Below, piece by piece: positions 26,721-35,573 of a DNA stretch of 64,000 bases. The stretch lies in contig NZ_CP054919.1 of the NCBI RefSeq assembly GCF_013364235.1, positions 3,220,247 through 3,284,246 on the forward strand, given 5' to 3'. The notes beneath the pieces are model-generated. The model made no database searches. It was given only the letters and a program-made list of their open reading frames with translations, and was not told the origin of the DNA. Position numbers and translations under genes: made by a program. Position 1 is the stretch's first letter. Each line of letters opens with the position of its first letter. The DNA is from Kitasatospora sp. NA04385. GTDB lineage: Bacteria > Actinomycetota > Actinomycetes > Streptomycetales > Streptomycetaceae.

Positions 26721-26921
26721 ATGAACGAACCTCTCGTCCGCATCGTCCGCGGCTCGCTGACCGCCGAGGAAATGGCCGCGCTGACCGCGGTCCTGGCCGC
26801 CCGGGCCGCGGTGGCCGCCGCCACCTCGGCCGCACCGGTGGTCGAGCCGGTCGCCACCTGGTCGCGCATCGAGCGCCGTCCGGCGTACTTCTCCCCCGTC
26901 AGCTGGCAGCAGGCCGCGTAG
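26721..26921 (+). CDS. acyl-CoA carboxylase epsilon subunit
   Basis: Small accessory subunit (66 residues) that stabilises the alpha-beta carboxylase complex in actinobacteria. The N-terminus LVRIVRGSLTAEEMAALTAVL is typical (shown as VRGSLTAEE and AALTAVL), as is the W-S-R motif near residue 47. It is rich in Ala and ends AYFSPVSWQQAA. GGGGGAGAA precedes the ATG at 26721. It lies downstream of the beta subunit gene and a strong hairpin follows it, closing the operon. Confidence 0.87.
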   Translation: MNEPLVRIVRGSLTAEEMAALTAVLAARAAVAAATSAAPVVEPVATWSRIERRPAYFSPVSWQQAA

Positions 26922-26930
26922 CCGACGGAA

Positions 26931-26964
26931 CGGGGCCCGGAGCGAACCTTCGCTCCGGGCCCCG
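26931..26964. terminator. bidirectional hairpin terminator
   Basis: Perfect 16-bp stem (26931-26946 and 26949-26964) with a two-base loop between the convergent epsilon subunit gene and the small hypothetical gene. Confidence 0.75.
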
Positions 26965-26985
26965 CCGTCGTTGCTCCCCGGGCCG

Positions 26986-27390
26986 CTACGCGGCGGCCAG
27001 GGCGGCAGGACGGCCGGCGTGCATGGTGGTGAGGTTGGCGGCCAGCCGCTGCGGGTCCTGGGCCAGCCAGAGGCGCACCGCGGCTCCGAGCATGATGCAG
27101 GAGGAGCCGAGGCGGACGCCGGTGGACTGGGCGATCCGCGCGGTGGCGATGGTGAGCAGGTCGGCCAGCTCGGTGGGGAGCCAGACGGTGAGCGCGCAGG
27201 GCGCGGGCGTGGTGATGGCGGCGAGCAGCCGGTGGGCGTCCGCCGGGCAGTGCAGGGTGGGCAGGACGTCCAGCAGCCCGTCGGCGACGACTTCGGAGAC
27301 GTCGCTGTGGTGGCCCTGGGCGAGCCGTCGCAGCAGCGTGCGTTCCGCTGCGGTGATTCGGACGGTCATGATGACCTCGTCGCACTCCAT
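26986..27390 (-). CDS. hypothetical protein, possible tandem ribbon-helix-helix
   Basis: A 134-residue protein I do not recognise. Residues 8-45 (MTVRITAAERTLLRRLAQ then VSEVVADGLLDVL) follow the strand-helix-helix spacing of ribbon-helix-helix DNA-binding proteins. A second similar unit appears from about residue 67 (CALTVWLPTELADLLTIATA then LGSSCIMLGAAVRLWLA). Two such units in one chain would be a covalent dimer. The ATG at 27390 is preceded by GAGGAGGG. It is 71 bp downstream of ccsB on the same strand. The fold assignment is inference from pattern only. Confidence 0.6.
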   Translation of the reverse strand: MECDEVIMTVRITAAERTLLRRLAQGHHSDVSEVVADGLLDVLPTLHCPADAHRLLAAITTPAPCALTVWLPTELADLLTIATARIAQSTGVRLGSSCIMLGAAVRLWLAQDPQRLAANLTTMHAGRPAALAAA

Positions 27391-27461
27391 GGTGCGGCCC
27401 TCCTCGCGGCTTCGTGGTGCGTGGGTGGTGGGGATCTCGTGGTGGTGCGGGTGCGGGGGCG

Positions 27462-28583
27462 TCAGACGCCGGCGTAGGAGTGCTTGCCGGTGATGAAGAT
27501 GTTGACGCCGTAGAAGTTGAACAGCCAGCAGGCGAAGGCGAGCAGCGCCAGGTAGGCGGCCTTGCGGCCGCGCCAGCCGGCGGTGGCCCGGGCGTGCAGG
27601 TAGGCGGCGTAGGCGACCCAGGTGATGAAGGACCAGGTCTCCTTCGGGTCCCACTCCCAGTACTTGCCCCAGGCCGCCTCGGCCCAGATCGCGCCCGCGA
27701 TGATGGTGAACGTCCAGAGCGGGAAGATCACCGCGTTGATCCGGTAGGAGAGCTTGTCCAGCGTCCCGGAGGCGGGCAGCCGCTCCATCAGGTTGGCGGC
27801 GCGGACGGTCAGGCCGGCCGCGACGCGGTGCTCGTAGCGGTCCTTGAGCAGGTAGGCGACGGTGGCGACGAACGCGGCGAAGAAGGCGCCGCCGCAGATG
27901 GTGGCGGTGGAGACGTGGATGCCGAGCCAGTAGGAGTGCAGGGCGGGGACGAGCTGCTCGGAGTCCGTGTAGAGGACGGAGACCGCGACGCCGAGGATCA
28001 GCAGCGCGACCACGGTCACCGGCAGGCCGAGCCAGCGGACGTTCTTCTTGGTGGCGAGCAGGATGACGTACGCGCCGACCATCATCAGGGAGAAGGCGCA
28101 CGAGAACTCGTACATGTTGCCCCACGGCCAGCGCATCACCGACAGGCCGCGGGCGACCACGCTGGCGGCGTGCAGCAGCAGGCCGAGGACGGTCAGCGAG
28201 ACCGCCATCCGGCCGACCAGGTCGGCCTTCTCGCTGGTGCCGGCCGGGCCGACGCCGTCGGCCGGGCCGTCGTCGCCGCGGCCGCTGGTGACGGTGGTGG
28301 CACCGGCGTCGGCGAGGGCGGTGCGGGTCAGCGTGGTGGTGCCGCCGCCCTGGGAGGCGACGGTGACGGTGACCTTGCGGACGCCCTTGGCCGCGTCCGC
28401 GGAGTCGGCGACCGACTCGGCCAGGGAGCTCTGCTGCGCGGAGCGGACGGCGACGCCGCCCTTGGCGCCGAACGTCCACTCGAAGATCTGGGCGAACATC
28501 GCCAGGGTGTAGACGGTCATCGCCGAGTAGATGAGGTAGTTGGAGATGTTGGCCAACTGGGTGTCGACCTGCGCGAGCAGCAC
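27462..28583 (-). CDS. ccsB: cytochrome c biogenesis protein CcsB (ResC-type haem handler)
   Basis: Membrane protein of the system II cytochrome c synthetase, 373 residues and about eight hydrophobic segments. The Trp-rich haem-binding loop reads WGKYWEWDPKETWSFITW, and conserved His residues occur in HSYWLGIHV. It works with ResB to export and ligate haem to apocytochrome c. The GTG at 28583 lies one base after the resB stop (28587), with AAGGAG at the end of resB. It is the last gene of tlpA-ccdA-resB-ccsB. Confidence 0.92.
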   Translation of the reverse strand: MLLAQVDTQLANISNYLIYSAMTVYTLAMFAQIFEWTFGAKGGVAVRSAQQSSLAESVADSADAAKGVRKVTVTVASQGGGTTTLTRTALADAGATTVTSGRGDDGPADGVGPAGTSEKADLVGRMAVSLTVLGLLLHAASVVARGLSVMRWPWGNMYEFSCAFSLMMVGAYVILLATKKNVRWLGLPVTVVALLILGVAVSVLYTDSEQLVPALHSYWLGIHVSTATICGGAFFAAFVATVAYLLKDRYEHRVAAGLTVRAANLMERLPASGTLDKLSYRINAVIFPLWTFTIIAGAIWAEAAWGKYWEWDPKETWSFITWVAYAAYLHARATAGWRGRKAAYLALLAFACWLFNFYGVNIFITGKHSYAGV

Positions 28584-28586
28584 CGT

Positions 28587-30374
28587 CTACTCCTTGGTTT
28601 CCGGGGCGGTGGGGACGGCAGCGGCCGGGGAGTCGGCTGCGGCGGGTGCGTCGGTGGCGGGGGCGTCGGGCCCCGGGGGTGCATCGGTGGCGGGGGCGTC
28701 GGTCGCGGGGGCGTCGTCCTGGAGCTCGACGGCGAGCTCGGCGAGCTCCTCCGCGGTGCGGGCGGAGTCGCTGCGGCCCAGACCGGCCACCTCGACCAGG
28801 GTGCGGCCGTCGGGAGCGGCCACCGCGCGGACCCAGATCCGGCGGCGCTGGACGAACAGCGAGCCGATCAGGCCGAGGATCGCGGCGACGGCGCCGAGCA
28901 GCGCGATCGCGTTGCCGGGGCGGTGCGAGACGGTGAAGTTGGCCCACTGCTGGTAGCCGTCGAAGGTGATGCTGCCGTAGCCGTCGGGCAGGTCCCAGCC
29001 CTCGCCGACCTTGAGCTTGACCGCGGCGGGCTTCCCGTCGACCTGGAGCTGGGTCAGCGCCTTGTCGTCGAGCTCGTACACGTTCTGCGGCAGGCCGCTG
29101 TCGGTGCGCAGGTCGCCGACGTAGGCGCTGATCACCAGCTGCGGGTTGGCGGCGGCCGGAAAGACCGAGATCGGGCCGGTGTGGGTGAAGTCGGAGGCGG
29201 CGGTGGGCAGGAAGAAGCCCTGGAAGGCCATCTGGGTCTTCTGGCCGTCGGGGCCGGTGCCGTAGTCGTTGACCTTGATCGCGCCGAACGAGGTGACGTT
29301 GGAGTCCCGGGGCAGGAAGACCGTCGGGCCGCGGTAGACGACCTCGTTCTGCGCGTTGCGGACGGTCACCACCGGGGCGAAGCCGTGCGCGGTCAGGAAG
29401 ACCTTGGAACCGCCCACCTCCAGCGGGTGGTTGACCTCGATCCTGGCGTTCTTCTGCCGGCCGGAGTCGGAGCCCTCCCAGTAGCGGACGTTGGCCACGA
29501 ACTCCTTGGCGGTGCCGGCCGCCGGGCCGGAGGTCTGGAAGTCGGCGGTGAAGCCGTCCAGCTTGAAGCCGAAGGCGTCCAGGTCGTCGACGCCGTAGAA
29601 CCGGGAGCCGGTGAAGTCGTCGAGCTGGGTGGTGGTGTTGGAGTAGCCCTGGCCCTCCAGCACGATCTTGGTGCCGGAGCCGCTGTCCAGGCTGGCCCAG
29701 GCGAAGCCGGTCAGCAGGGCGAACAGCGCGAAGTGGAACAGCAGGTTGCCGACCTCGCGCAGGTAGCCCTTCTCGGCGGCCACCGGGCCCGGGCCGGCGG
29801 CGACCCGGAAGCGGCGCTTCTTCAGCAGCCGGTGGGCGGCCGCCTCGACCTGCTCGGGGGCGGCGCCGGTGTGCCAGGCCGCGTAGACCGGCATCCGGGT
29901 CAGGTTGCGCGGGGCGGCCGGGGGCTGGGCGCGCAGCACGCCGACGAACTGCCAGGTGCGGGGCAGGATGCAGCCGGCCAGCGAGACGAACAGCAGGATG
30001 TAGATCGCGGAGAACCACACCGAGCTGTACACGTCGAACAGTTGGAGCTTCTCGTAGAGCGGGGTGATGCCCTTGTGGGCGTTCTTCCACTCGGCGACCT
30101 TGAAGGCGTTGGTGTTCTGCGGCACCAGCGAGCCGGGGATGGCCGCCAGCGACAGCAGGAACAGCAGCAGCAGGGCGACCCGCATCGAGGTGAGCTGGCG
30201 CCAGAACCAGCGCAGCCAGCCGAGGACGCCTATCCCGACCGGGGCGGCGTCGTTCTCCTCGGGCGCGCTGCTGAGCCGTTCGGCGTCGTCGAGCCGTCCG
30301 GCGTCGGGTCCTTCCGCGGTGTCGGGTCCTTCCGCGGCGTCGGCCGGCTGGGGGCTGGTCTTCGTGTCGCTCAC
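28587..30374 (-). CDS. resB: cytochrome c biogenesis protein ResB
   Basis: Partner of CcsB in the haem-delivery and ligation complex, 595 residues. About 45 acidic and proline-rich residues precede the first membrane helix. Four membrane segments appear (near residues 65-85, 120-140, 225-245 and 505-525) with a large extracytoplasmic ResB domain between the third and fourth (NLLFHFALFALLTGFAWASL, then SGTKIVLEGQGYSN). The C-terminal tail contains Ala-Thr-Asp-Ala-Pro repeats. The GTG at 30374 is two bases after the ccdA stop, implying coupled translation. Confidence 0.92.
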   Translation of the reverse strand: MSDTKTSPQPADAAEGPDTAEGPDAGRLDDAERLSSAPEENDAAPVGIGVLGWLRWFWRQLTSMRVALLLLFLLSLAAIPGSLVPQNTNAFKVAEWKNAHKGITPLYEKLQLFDVYSSVWFSAIYILLFVSLAGCILPRTWQFVGVLRAQPPAAPRNLTRMPVYAAWHTGAAPEQVEAAAHRLLKKRRFRVAAGPGPVAAEKGYLREVGNLLFHFALFALLTGFAWASLDSGSGTKIVLEGQGYSNTTTQLDDFTGSRFYGVDDLDAFGFKLDGFTADFQTSGPAAGTAKEFVANVRYWEGSDSGRQKNARIEVNHPLEVGGSKVFLTAHGFAPVVTVRNAQNEVVYRGPTVFLPRDSNVTSFGAIKVNDYGTGPDGQKTQMAFQGFFLPTAASDFTHTGPISVFPAAANPQLVISAYVGDLRTDSGLPQNVYELDDKALTQLQVDGKPAAVKLKVGEGWDLPDGYGSITFDGYQQWANFTVSHRPGNAIALLGAVAAILGLIGSLFVQRRRIWVRAVAAPDGRTLVEVAGLGRSDSARTAEELAELAVELQDDAPATDAPATDAPPGPDAPATDAPAAADSPAAAVPTAPETKE

Positions 30375-30376
30375 GG

Positions 30377-31156
30377 TCAGATTCCGATCGAGAAGTCCTG
30401 GGTGAGGTACTGGAGCTGGTTGACCAGCGAGTCCCACACCCCCGTCACCAGGGCCAGGCCGACGGCGACGAGCATCCCGCCGCCGATCCGCATGACCCAC
30501 TGGTAGTGCTGCTTGACCCAGCCGAAGGCGCCCAGGGCCTTGCGGAACGCCAGCGCGGCCAGGACGAACGGTACGCCGAGGCCGAGGCAGTAGACGGCCA
30601 TCAGCAGTGCGCCACGCCCGGCGCTGGCCTGGTCGATGGCCAGGCCCTGGATCGCCGCCAGCGTCGGCCCGATGCACGGCGTCCAGCCGATGCCGAACAC
30701 CAGGCCGAGCAGCGGGGCACCGGCCAGGCCGATCGCGGGGCGGCGGTGCGAGCGCAGTTCGCGCATGGTGAAGCCGGGCAGCAGGCCCATGAAGGCCAGG
30801 CCCATCAGCACGGTGAGCACGCCCATCACGACCGAGATGACCCGCCGGTGCGCCTCCAGGCTGTGGCCGAAGGAGCCGAACAGCGCGCCGCCGGAGACGA
30901 ACACCGCGGCGAAGCCGAGCACGAACAGCAGCGAGCCGGCCAGCATCCGGCCGCGCCGGGCGCCCCTGGCGTCGGAGAGGTCGGCGGCGGAGAACCCGGT
31001 GACGTAGCTGAGGTAGCCGGGCACCAGCGGCAGCACGCACGGCGAGAAGAACGAGACCAGCCCGGCGGCCAGCGCGATCGGCAGGGCCAGCACCAGCGCG
31101 CCGCTGCCGACCGTCTCGTTGTACCCGATGTCGGACGCCGCCAGCAGGGTGCTCAC
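30377..31156 (-). CDS. ccdA: cytochrome c biogenesis protein CcdA (thiol-disulfide membrane transporter)
   Basis: Passes reducing equivalents across the membrane to the thioredoxin-like TlpA/ResA, keeping apocytochrome c haem-binding cysteines reduced. It has 259 residues and six to seven hydrophobic helices. The two redox cysteines lie in FFSPCVLPLVPGY and GWTPCIGPTL, the CcdA/DsbD signatures. The GTG at 31156 overlaps the stop of the thioredoxin gene (GTGA), so translation of the two is coupled. Confidence 0.92.
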   Translation of the reverse strand: MSTLLAASDIGYNETVGSGALVLALPIALAAGLVSFFSPCVLPLVPGYLSYVTGFSAADLSDARGARRGRMLAGSLLFVLGFAAVFVSGGALFGSFGHSLEAHRRVISVVMGVLTVLMGLAFMGLLPGFTMRELRSHRRPAIGLAGAPLLGLVFGIGWTPCIGPTLAAIQGLAIDQASAGRGALLMAVYCLGLGVPFVLAALAFRKALGAFGWVKQHYQWVMRIGGGMLVAVGLALVTGVWDSLVNQLQYLTQDFSIGI

Positions 31157-31755
31157 TTCGACTCCGCCAGCACCGGGTCGACCATCTTCTGCAGGTCCTC
31201 GGCGGACATCGCGCGCATCGCCCGGGCGGCCAGCCTGCCGTCCCGGTCGATCACGATGGTGGTGGGGATGGACTGCGGGTTGAGGCTGCCCTTGGGGAAC
31301 TTGAGGATCTCGGCGCCGTCCGGGTCGTAGATGCTCGGGTAGGTGACCCCGAAGTTCTTCTCGAACGCGACGGCGTTGGCGGTGTCGGTGTCCCGGGTGT
31401 TGATGCCGAGGAACTGGACCTGGTCGCCGTACTTCTCGCTGGTCTCCTGCAGGCCCTTGGCCTCGGCCCGGCACGGGCTGCACCAGGAGCCCCAGATGTT
31501 GAGGACGACCACCTTGCCGCGGTAGTCGGAGAGCTTGAGCGGGTTGCCGTCCAGCGAGGTGCCGGTGATGTCGGGGGCGGCCACCCGGCCGGCGGGGGCC
31601 GCGGTGGCGATGCCGCCCTTGCCGGTGACGAAGCCGACCCCGCCGCCGCTGTTGCTGCTGCTGCTGCCGGAGCTGGAGCACCCGGCGAGGGCCAGGGCGG
31701 TGGCCGCGCCGAGAGCGGCGGTGAGGCGGATGCGGCGGCTGGACGTCCGTGACAT
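31153..31755 (-). CDS. TlpA/ResA-like thioredoxin lipoprotein
   Basis: Membrane-attached extracytoplasmic thiol reductase of the cytochrome c system, 200 residues. The signal peptide ends LALAGC, a lipobox with Cys26. A Ser/Gly linker leads to the thioredoxin fold with WCSPC at about residues 92-96 and the cis-proline region SIPTTIVID. Its electrons come from CcdA, encoded next in the operon. The start at 31755 lies 35 bp from a strong hairpin that ends the upstream hemL transcript, so the leader is short or includes that hairpin. Confidence 0.9.
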   Translation of the reverse strand: MSRTSSRRIRLTAALGAATALALAGCSSSGSSSSNSGGGVGFVTGKGGIATAAPAGRVAAPDITGTSLDGNPLKLSDYRGKVVVLNIWGSWCSPCRAEAKGLQETSEKYGDQVQFLGINTRDTDTANAVAFEKNFGVTYPSIYDPDGAEILKFPKGSLNPQSIPTTIVIDRDGRLAARAMRAMSAEDLQKMVDPVLAESK

Positions 31756-31790
31756 GTGAAAAGTTTCGCATGGCTTCGCGGCCCGTTTTA

Positions 31791-31821
31791 GGGGGGTCCG
31801 GCCTTCTCGGACGGACCCCCC
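31791..31821 (-). terminator. hairpin between the histidine phosphatase and tlpA-type genes
   Basis: Perfect 10-bp stem (GGGGGGTCCG and its complement) with an 11-base loop, 36 bp before the thioredoxin start. It can terminate the hemL transcript, or act as a leader hairpin if transcription of the thioredoxin operon begins upstream. Confidence 0.6.
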
Positions 31822-31906
31822 TTGACCTGCGGCTTTCCCGCTTATGATCGTCTTAATTCGGGCATATCGCCACGCGCTGGGCTTACTCCGCGCGGCCCGG
31901 TGTGAG

Positions 31907-32596
31907 CTACGCCCCGAAGCTCTTGCCCACCGGCTTGTCGCCCTTCTTGCCCTGGCCCACCAGGTGCGCCGGCAGCAGGTCCCGGGCCGGCTCGCGGTAG
32001 CCGATCGAGACGATCCGGTCGCCCTCGTAGGTGAAGCTGGTCAGCGAGGCCAGCGAGCACTGCCGGCGGCGCGGGTCGTGCCACAGCCGGCGGCGCTCCG
32101 CGAAGGAGCGCAGGATCCAGATCGGCAGCTGGTGGCTGACGCACACCGCCTCGTGCCCGCGGGCCGCGTCCCGGGCCGCCGCGAGGGCGCCCATCATCCG
32201 CACCACCTGGTCGATGTACGGCTCGCCCCAGGACGGCTTGAACGGGTTGGTCAGGTACTTCCAGTACGCGGGGTTGCGCAGCGAGCCGTCGCCGACGCCG
32301 AAGGTCTTGCCCTCGAAGACGTTCTCCGCCTCGATCAGCCGGGGGTCGGCCGCCACCTGGAGGCCGTGCGCCTTGGCGATCGGCTCGGCGGTCTCCTGGG
32401 CGCGCTCCAGCGGCGAGGCCACCACGTGCGTGATGTCCCGGTCCTTGAGGTGCTCGCCGACCCGCTCGGCCATCTGCCGGCCCAGGTCGGAGAGGTGGTA
32501 GCCGGGGAGGCGGCCGTACAGCACGCCCTCCGGGTTGTGCACCTCACCGTGCCGCATCACGTGGACGACGGTGATGTCCTGGTTCTTCTCGGTCAC
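31907..32596 (-). CDS. histidine phosphatase family protein (phosphoglycerate-mutase-like)
   Basis: A 229-residue enzyme of the branch-1 histidine phosphatase fold. [11 protein letters not shown] holds the phosphorylated His, [13 protein letters not shown] the second arginine region, and [10 protein letters not shown] the second catalytic His. Members hydrolyse small phosphorylated metabolites or proteins; the substrate is not evident. The GTG at 32596 overlaps the hemL stop (GTGA), so it is translated together with HemL. Its linkage to hemL followed by the cytochrome c genes is the usual Streptomyces order, as far as I recall. Confidence 0.86.
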   Translation of the reverse strand: MTEKNQDITVVHVMRHGEVHNPEGVLYGRLPGYHLSDLGRQMAERVGEHLKDRDITHVVASPLERAQETAEPIAKAHGLQVAADPRLIEAENVFEGKTFGVGDGSLRNPAYWKYLTNPFKPSWGEPYIDQVVRMMGALAAARDAARGHEAVCVSHQLPIWILRSFAERRRLWHDPRRRQCSLASLTSFTYEGDRIVSIGYREPARDLLPAHLVGQGKKGDKPVGKSFGA

Positions 32597-33936
32597 TTGG
32601 CGGTCTCCTCGGTGGCCTCGGCCGCGGCGCGGGCGGCGGCGGGCAGGGCGGCGGCGATCCGCTCGACCGCGCGCTCGTCGTGCGCGGCCGAGACGAACCA
32701 GGACTCGAAGGCCGACGGCGGCAGGTAGACGCCCTGGCTCAGCATCGAGTGGAAGAACGGGTTGAAGCGGAAGGCCTGCTGGCCGCGCGCCTCGTCGTAG
32801 TTCGTGACCTGCTGGTCGGTGAAGAAGACCGAGAACATGTTGCCCGCGGTCTGCAGCCGGTGCGCCACGCCCTCCTTGGCGAGCGCCGCGGTGACCAGGC
32901 CGGACACCTCGGCGGCCGCCCGGTCCACGGCGGCGTACGCCTCGTCGGTGCAGTGCCGCAGCTGGGCCAGGCCGGCGGCGGTGGCGATCGGGTTCCCGGA
33001 GAGCGTGCCGGCCTGGTAGACCGGGCCGGCCGGGGCCAGCTGCGCCATCACGTCGGCGCGGCCGCCGAACGCGGCGGCGGGGAAGCCGCCGCCCATCACC
33101 TTGCCGAAGGTGAGCAGGTCCGGCGCCCAGCCCTCCTGCGCGGCCTCCAGCCCGTACCAGCCGGCCCGGGAGACCCGGAAGCCGGTCATCACCTCGTCGG
33201 AGACGAACAGCGCGCCGTCGGCCCGGCAGATTTCGGCCAGGCCGCGGTTGAAGCCGGGCAGCGGCGGGACGACGCCCATGTTGCCGGGCGAGGCCTCGGT
33301 GATCACGCAGGCGATCTCGCCGGGGTGGGCGGCGAACGCGGCGCGCACCGCGTCCAGGTCGTTGTACGGCAGCACGATGGTGTCGCCGGCCTGGGCGCCG
33401 GTCACGCCGGGGGTGTCCGGCAGGGCGAAGGTGGCGACGCCGGAACCGGCGGCGGCCAGCAGCGCGTCCACGTGACCGTGGTAACACCCGGCGAACTTGA
33501 CCACCTTGGCGCGGCCGGTGAAGCCGCGGGCCAGCCGGATCGCCGACATGGTGGCCTCGGTGCCGCTGGAGACCAGGCGCACCTGCTCGACCGGCGCGAT
33601 CCGGGAGACGATCTCCTCGGCGAGCTCCACCTCGCCCTGCCCCGGCGTCCCGAACGAGGTGCCGAGGGACACCGCCCGCTGCACCGCCTCGACCACCGCC
33701 GGGTGGGCGTGGCCGAGCAGCATGGGGCCCCAGGAGCAGACCAGGTCCACGTACTCGCGGCCGTCCGCGTCGGTCAGGTACGGGCCGGTGCCGGACACCA
33801 TGAAGCGGGGCGTGCCGCCGACCGCGCGGAAGGCCCGCACCGGCGAGTTGACGCCGCCGGGGGTGACGGCCAGGGCGCGGTCGAACAGCGACTGGGACTG
33901 GGGGGCTTCGTACGGGTAGCTCATCTGCTCGCTCAT
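32593..33936 (-). CDS. hemL: glutamate-1-semialdehyde 2,1-aminomutase
   Basis: PLP enzyme that forms 5-aminolevulinate, the second step of the C5 haem route that HemA (53.9-55.3 kb) begins. It has 447 residues. The N-terminus [12 protein letters not shown] is diagnostic. [15 protein letters not shown] binds cofactor, and the Schiff-base lysine lies in [11 protein letters not shown]. The gene overlaps the histidine phosphatase start by four bases. Upstream, a 259-bp divergent region holds the promoter and a short inverted repeat. Confidence 0.95.
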   Translation of the reverse strand: MSEQMSYPYEAPQSQSLFDRALAVTPGGVNSPVRAFRAVGGTPRFMVSGTGPYLTDADGREYVDLVCSWGPMLLGHAHPAVVEAVQRAVSLGTSFGTPGQGEVELAEEIVSRIAPVEQVRLVSSGTEATMSAIRLARGFTGRAKVVKFAGCYHGHVDALLAAAGSGVATFALPDTPGVTGAQAGDTIVLPYNDLDAVRAAFAAHPGEIACVITEASPGNMGVVPPLPGFNRGLAEICRADGALFVSDEVMTGFRVSRAGWYGLEAAQEGWAPDLLTFGKVMGGGFPAAAFGGRADVMAQLAPAGPVYQAGTLSGNPIATAAGLAQLRHCTDEAYAAVDRAAAEVSGLVTAALAKEGVAHRLQTAGNMFSVFFTDQQVTNYDEARGQQAFRFNPFFHSMLSQGVYLPPSAFESWFVSAAHDERAVERIAAALPAAARAAAEATEETAK

Positions 33937-34020
33937 CCGTTGGGTGCTGGGAGCGGCCGGGAACCGCCCTTACCCGGACATGGTCTCAAATCGTGTCCTG
34001 GCGTTCTGCATGTCGGGCCC

Positions 34021-34040
34021 GATCATCTGGAACGATGATC
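34021..34040. promoter_or_regulatory. inverted repeat in hemL divergent promoter region
   Basis: GATCATC-N6-GATGATC, perfect 7-bp arms, 84 bp upstream of hemL. The spacing suits a dimeric regulator; the protein is unknown. Confidence 0.35.
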
Positions 34041-34195
34041 CGTGTGCTGCTCCCCTCACTGGCTGTGCCAAAGGTAAGGTCGAGTGACGCGCGCTCGTGT
34101 AGCGCGCCGGCAGACGGGTAAGGGGCATGTTCGGGAGGGACACCGAGCGTGCGAGGGTCTGTCGATTCCGGCGAGTTCCGGTGAGGATGGTCCGA

Positions 34196-34792
34196 GTGTC
34201 CGAGAGGCAGGACGGTTTCGACGAGGCCGCGGGGCTCAGCCGCAGGCCCGGCGAGGCCGGCGGGGGTACGGGAACGGGCAGGGGAAGGAGGGGCGAGGGC
34301 AGAGTGGGGGTCACCTACAAGTACTTCGGCGCTCCGGACCGCGCGACCGCCGCCAGGGTTCCCACCGCTCTCGGTCCCGGCGGCCTGGGGCTGGACGCCG
34401 GCGAACTGGGCACCCTCGGCCGGCTCGGCGACCTGATGGAGACCAGCGGCTCCGCCGGCGGCCACCTCTCCACCAAGATCAAGCCCGAGACGATGAGCGC
34501 GATGGTGCTCACCGGCATCCAGGGCGTCCCGCTGCACCACGTCCCCCCGCTCGAACTGGTCGTCCTGCACCCCGACTACGCGGTGGTCCAACTCCCGCAC
34601 ACCGTGGTCGAACCGCTGCGCAAGGCCGACGAGACCGAGCTCGGCGCCGCCGCCTTCATCTGGTCCACCGTCCCCGACCGCCGCGGCCCGCGGGACGCCT
34701 TCGTCATCTACCAGATGCTGCACGAGTGGCAGGACTTCGCCAACCGCCTGCACGAGGCCGGCCACCAGCTGTACTGCCTGGTCTGGCCCTGA
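34196..34792 (+). CDS. conserved hypothetical protein, not recognised
   Basis: About 198 residues, soluble, with no signal peptide or membrane segment. The first 40 residues are Gly/Arg-rich and low in complexity. The rest looks globular, with hydrophobic strands (LELVVLHPDYAVVQLPHTV, AFVIYQMLHEWQDFANRL) and no catalytic motif that I can name. The GTG at 34196 has GAGG at a suitable distance; in-frame ATGs at 34127 and 34187 are alternatives. It is divergent from hemL and convergent with the response-regulator gene, with only 10 bp between the stops. Confidence 0.6.
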   Translation: MSERQDGFDEAAGLSRRPGEAGGGTGTGRGRRGEGRVGVTYKYFGAPDRATAARVPTALGPGGLGLDAGELGTLGRLGDLMETSGSAGGHLSTKIKPETMSAMVLTGIQGVPLHHVPPLELVVLHPDYAVVQLPHTVVEPLRKADETELGAAAFIWSTVPDRRGPRDAFVIYQMLHEWQDFANRLHEAGHQLYCLVWP

Positions 34793-34802
34793 CGGTCCGG
34801 GG

Positions 34803-35471
34803 TCAGGGCACCAGCCGGTAGCCGACGCCGCGGACGGTCTCGATCACGCAGCGGGCCCGGGCGGCCGCGAGCTTGCGGCGCAGGGCGGCGACGTACACCT
34901 CGACGATGTTGAGGTCGCCGCGGAAGGCGGTGTCCCAGACCGAGTCGAGGATCTCCGGCTTGGGGACGGCCTGGCCGGGCCGCCGGGCCAGGCACTCCAG
35001 GACGCCGAACTCCTTGGCGGTCAGCCGCAGTCCCGTCCCGCCGACGGTGCAGCGCCGGGCCGCCGGGTCCACCGTCAGGTCGCCGACCGCCAGCACCGCG
35101 GAGCGGCCCGCCGCGCCCCGCCGGATCAGGGCGCGCAGCCGGGCGGCCAGCACCACGTACGAGAAGGGCTTGCGGAGGAAGTCGTCCGCCCCGCAGTCCA
35201 GCGCCTCGGCCTCGTCCCACTCGCCGCTCTTCGCGGTGAGGATCAGCACCGGCACCGGGTTCTCCGCCTGCCGCAGGGCCCGGCAGACCCGGTAGCCGTT
35301 GAGCCCGGGGAGCATCAGGTCGAGCACCACCGCCGCGTACCGGACCGCCCCGGCCTGCGCCAGGCCGCTCACGCCGTCGCCCGCCACGTCGACCGCGTAG
35401 CCGTCGGCGCGCAGCCCGTCGGCGAGCGACTGCGCCAGCCGTACCTCGTCCTCGACCAGTAGGAGCCTCAT
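34803..35471 (-). CDS. OmpR-family response regulator
   Basis: Two-component regulator of 222 residues. The receiver domain has the acidic pair ED near residue 8, the phosphorylated Asp51 in VVLDLMLPG, and the switch Lys in FLRKPFSY. The C-terminal winged helix (LTAKEFGVLECLARRPGQAV, then TVRGVGYRLVP) binds DNA. Its likely kinase is the minus-strand gene at 36875-38476; a plus-strand DUF2079 gene lies between the two. The start at 35471 faces that DUF2079 gene across 102 bp, so it may be a target. Confidence 0.9.
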   Translation of the reverse strand: MRLLLVEDEVRLAQSLADGLRADGYAVDVAGDGVSGLAQAGAVRYAAVVLDLMLPGLNGYRVCRALRQAENPVPVLILTAKSGEWDEAEALDCGADDFLRKPFSYVVLAARLRALIRRGAAGRSAVLAVGDLTVDPAARRCTVGGTGLRLTAKEFGVLECLARRPGQAVPKPEILDSVWDTAFRGDLNIVEVYVAALRRKLAAARARCVIETVRGVGYRLVP

Positions 35472-35573
35472 GCCGGCCAGCCTAGACAGGGCCCCGGCGG
35501 GGCGGCCCGGGGCTGAAAGGATCTTCAGCTTCGTTCAGGATCCCCTCAGCGCGGCCTTCCTACGTTCGCGCCC

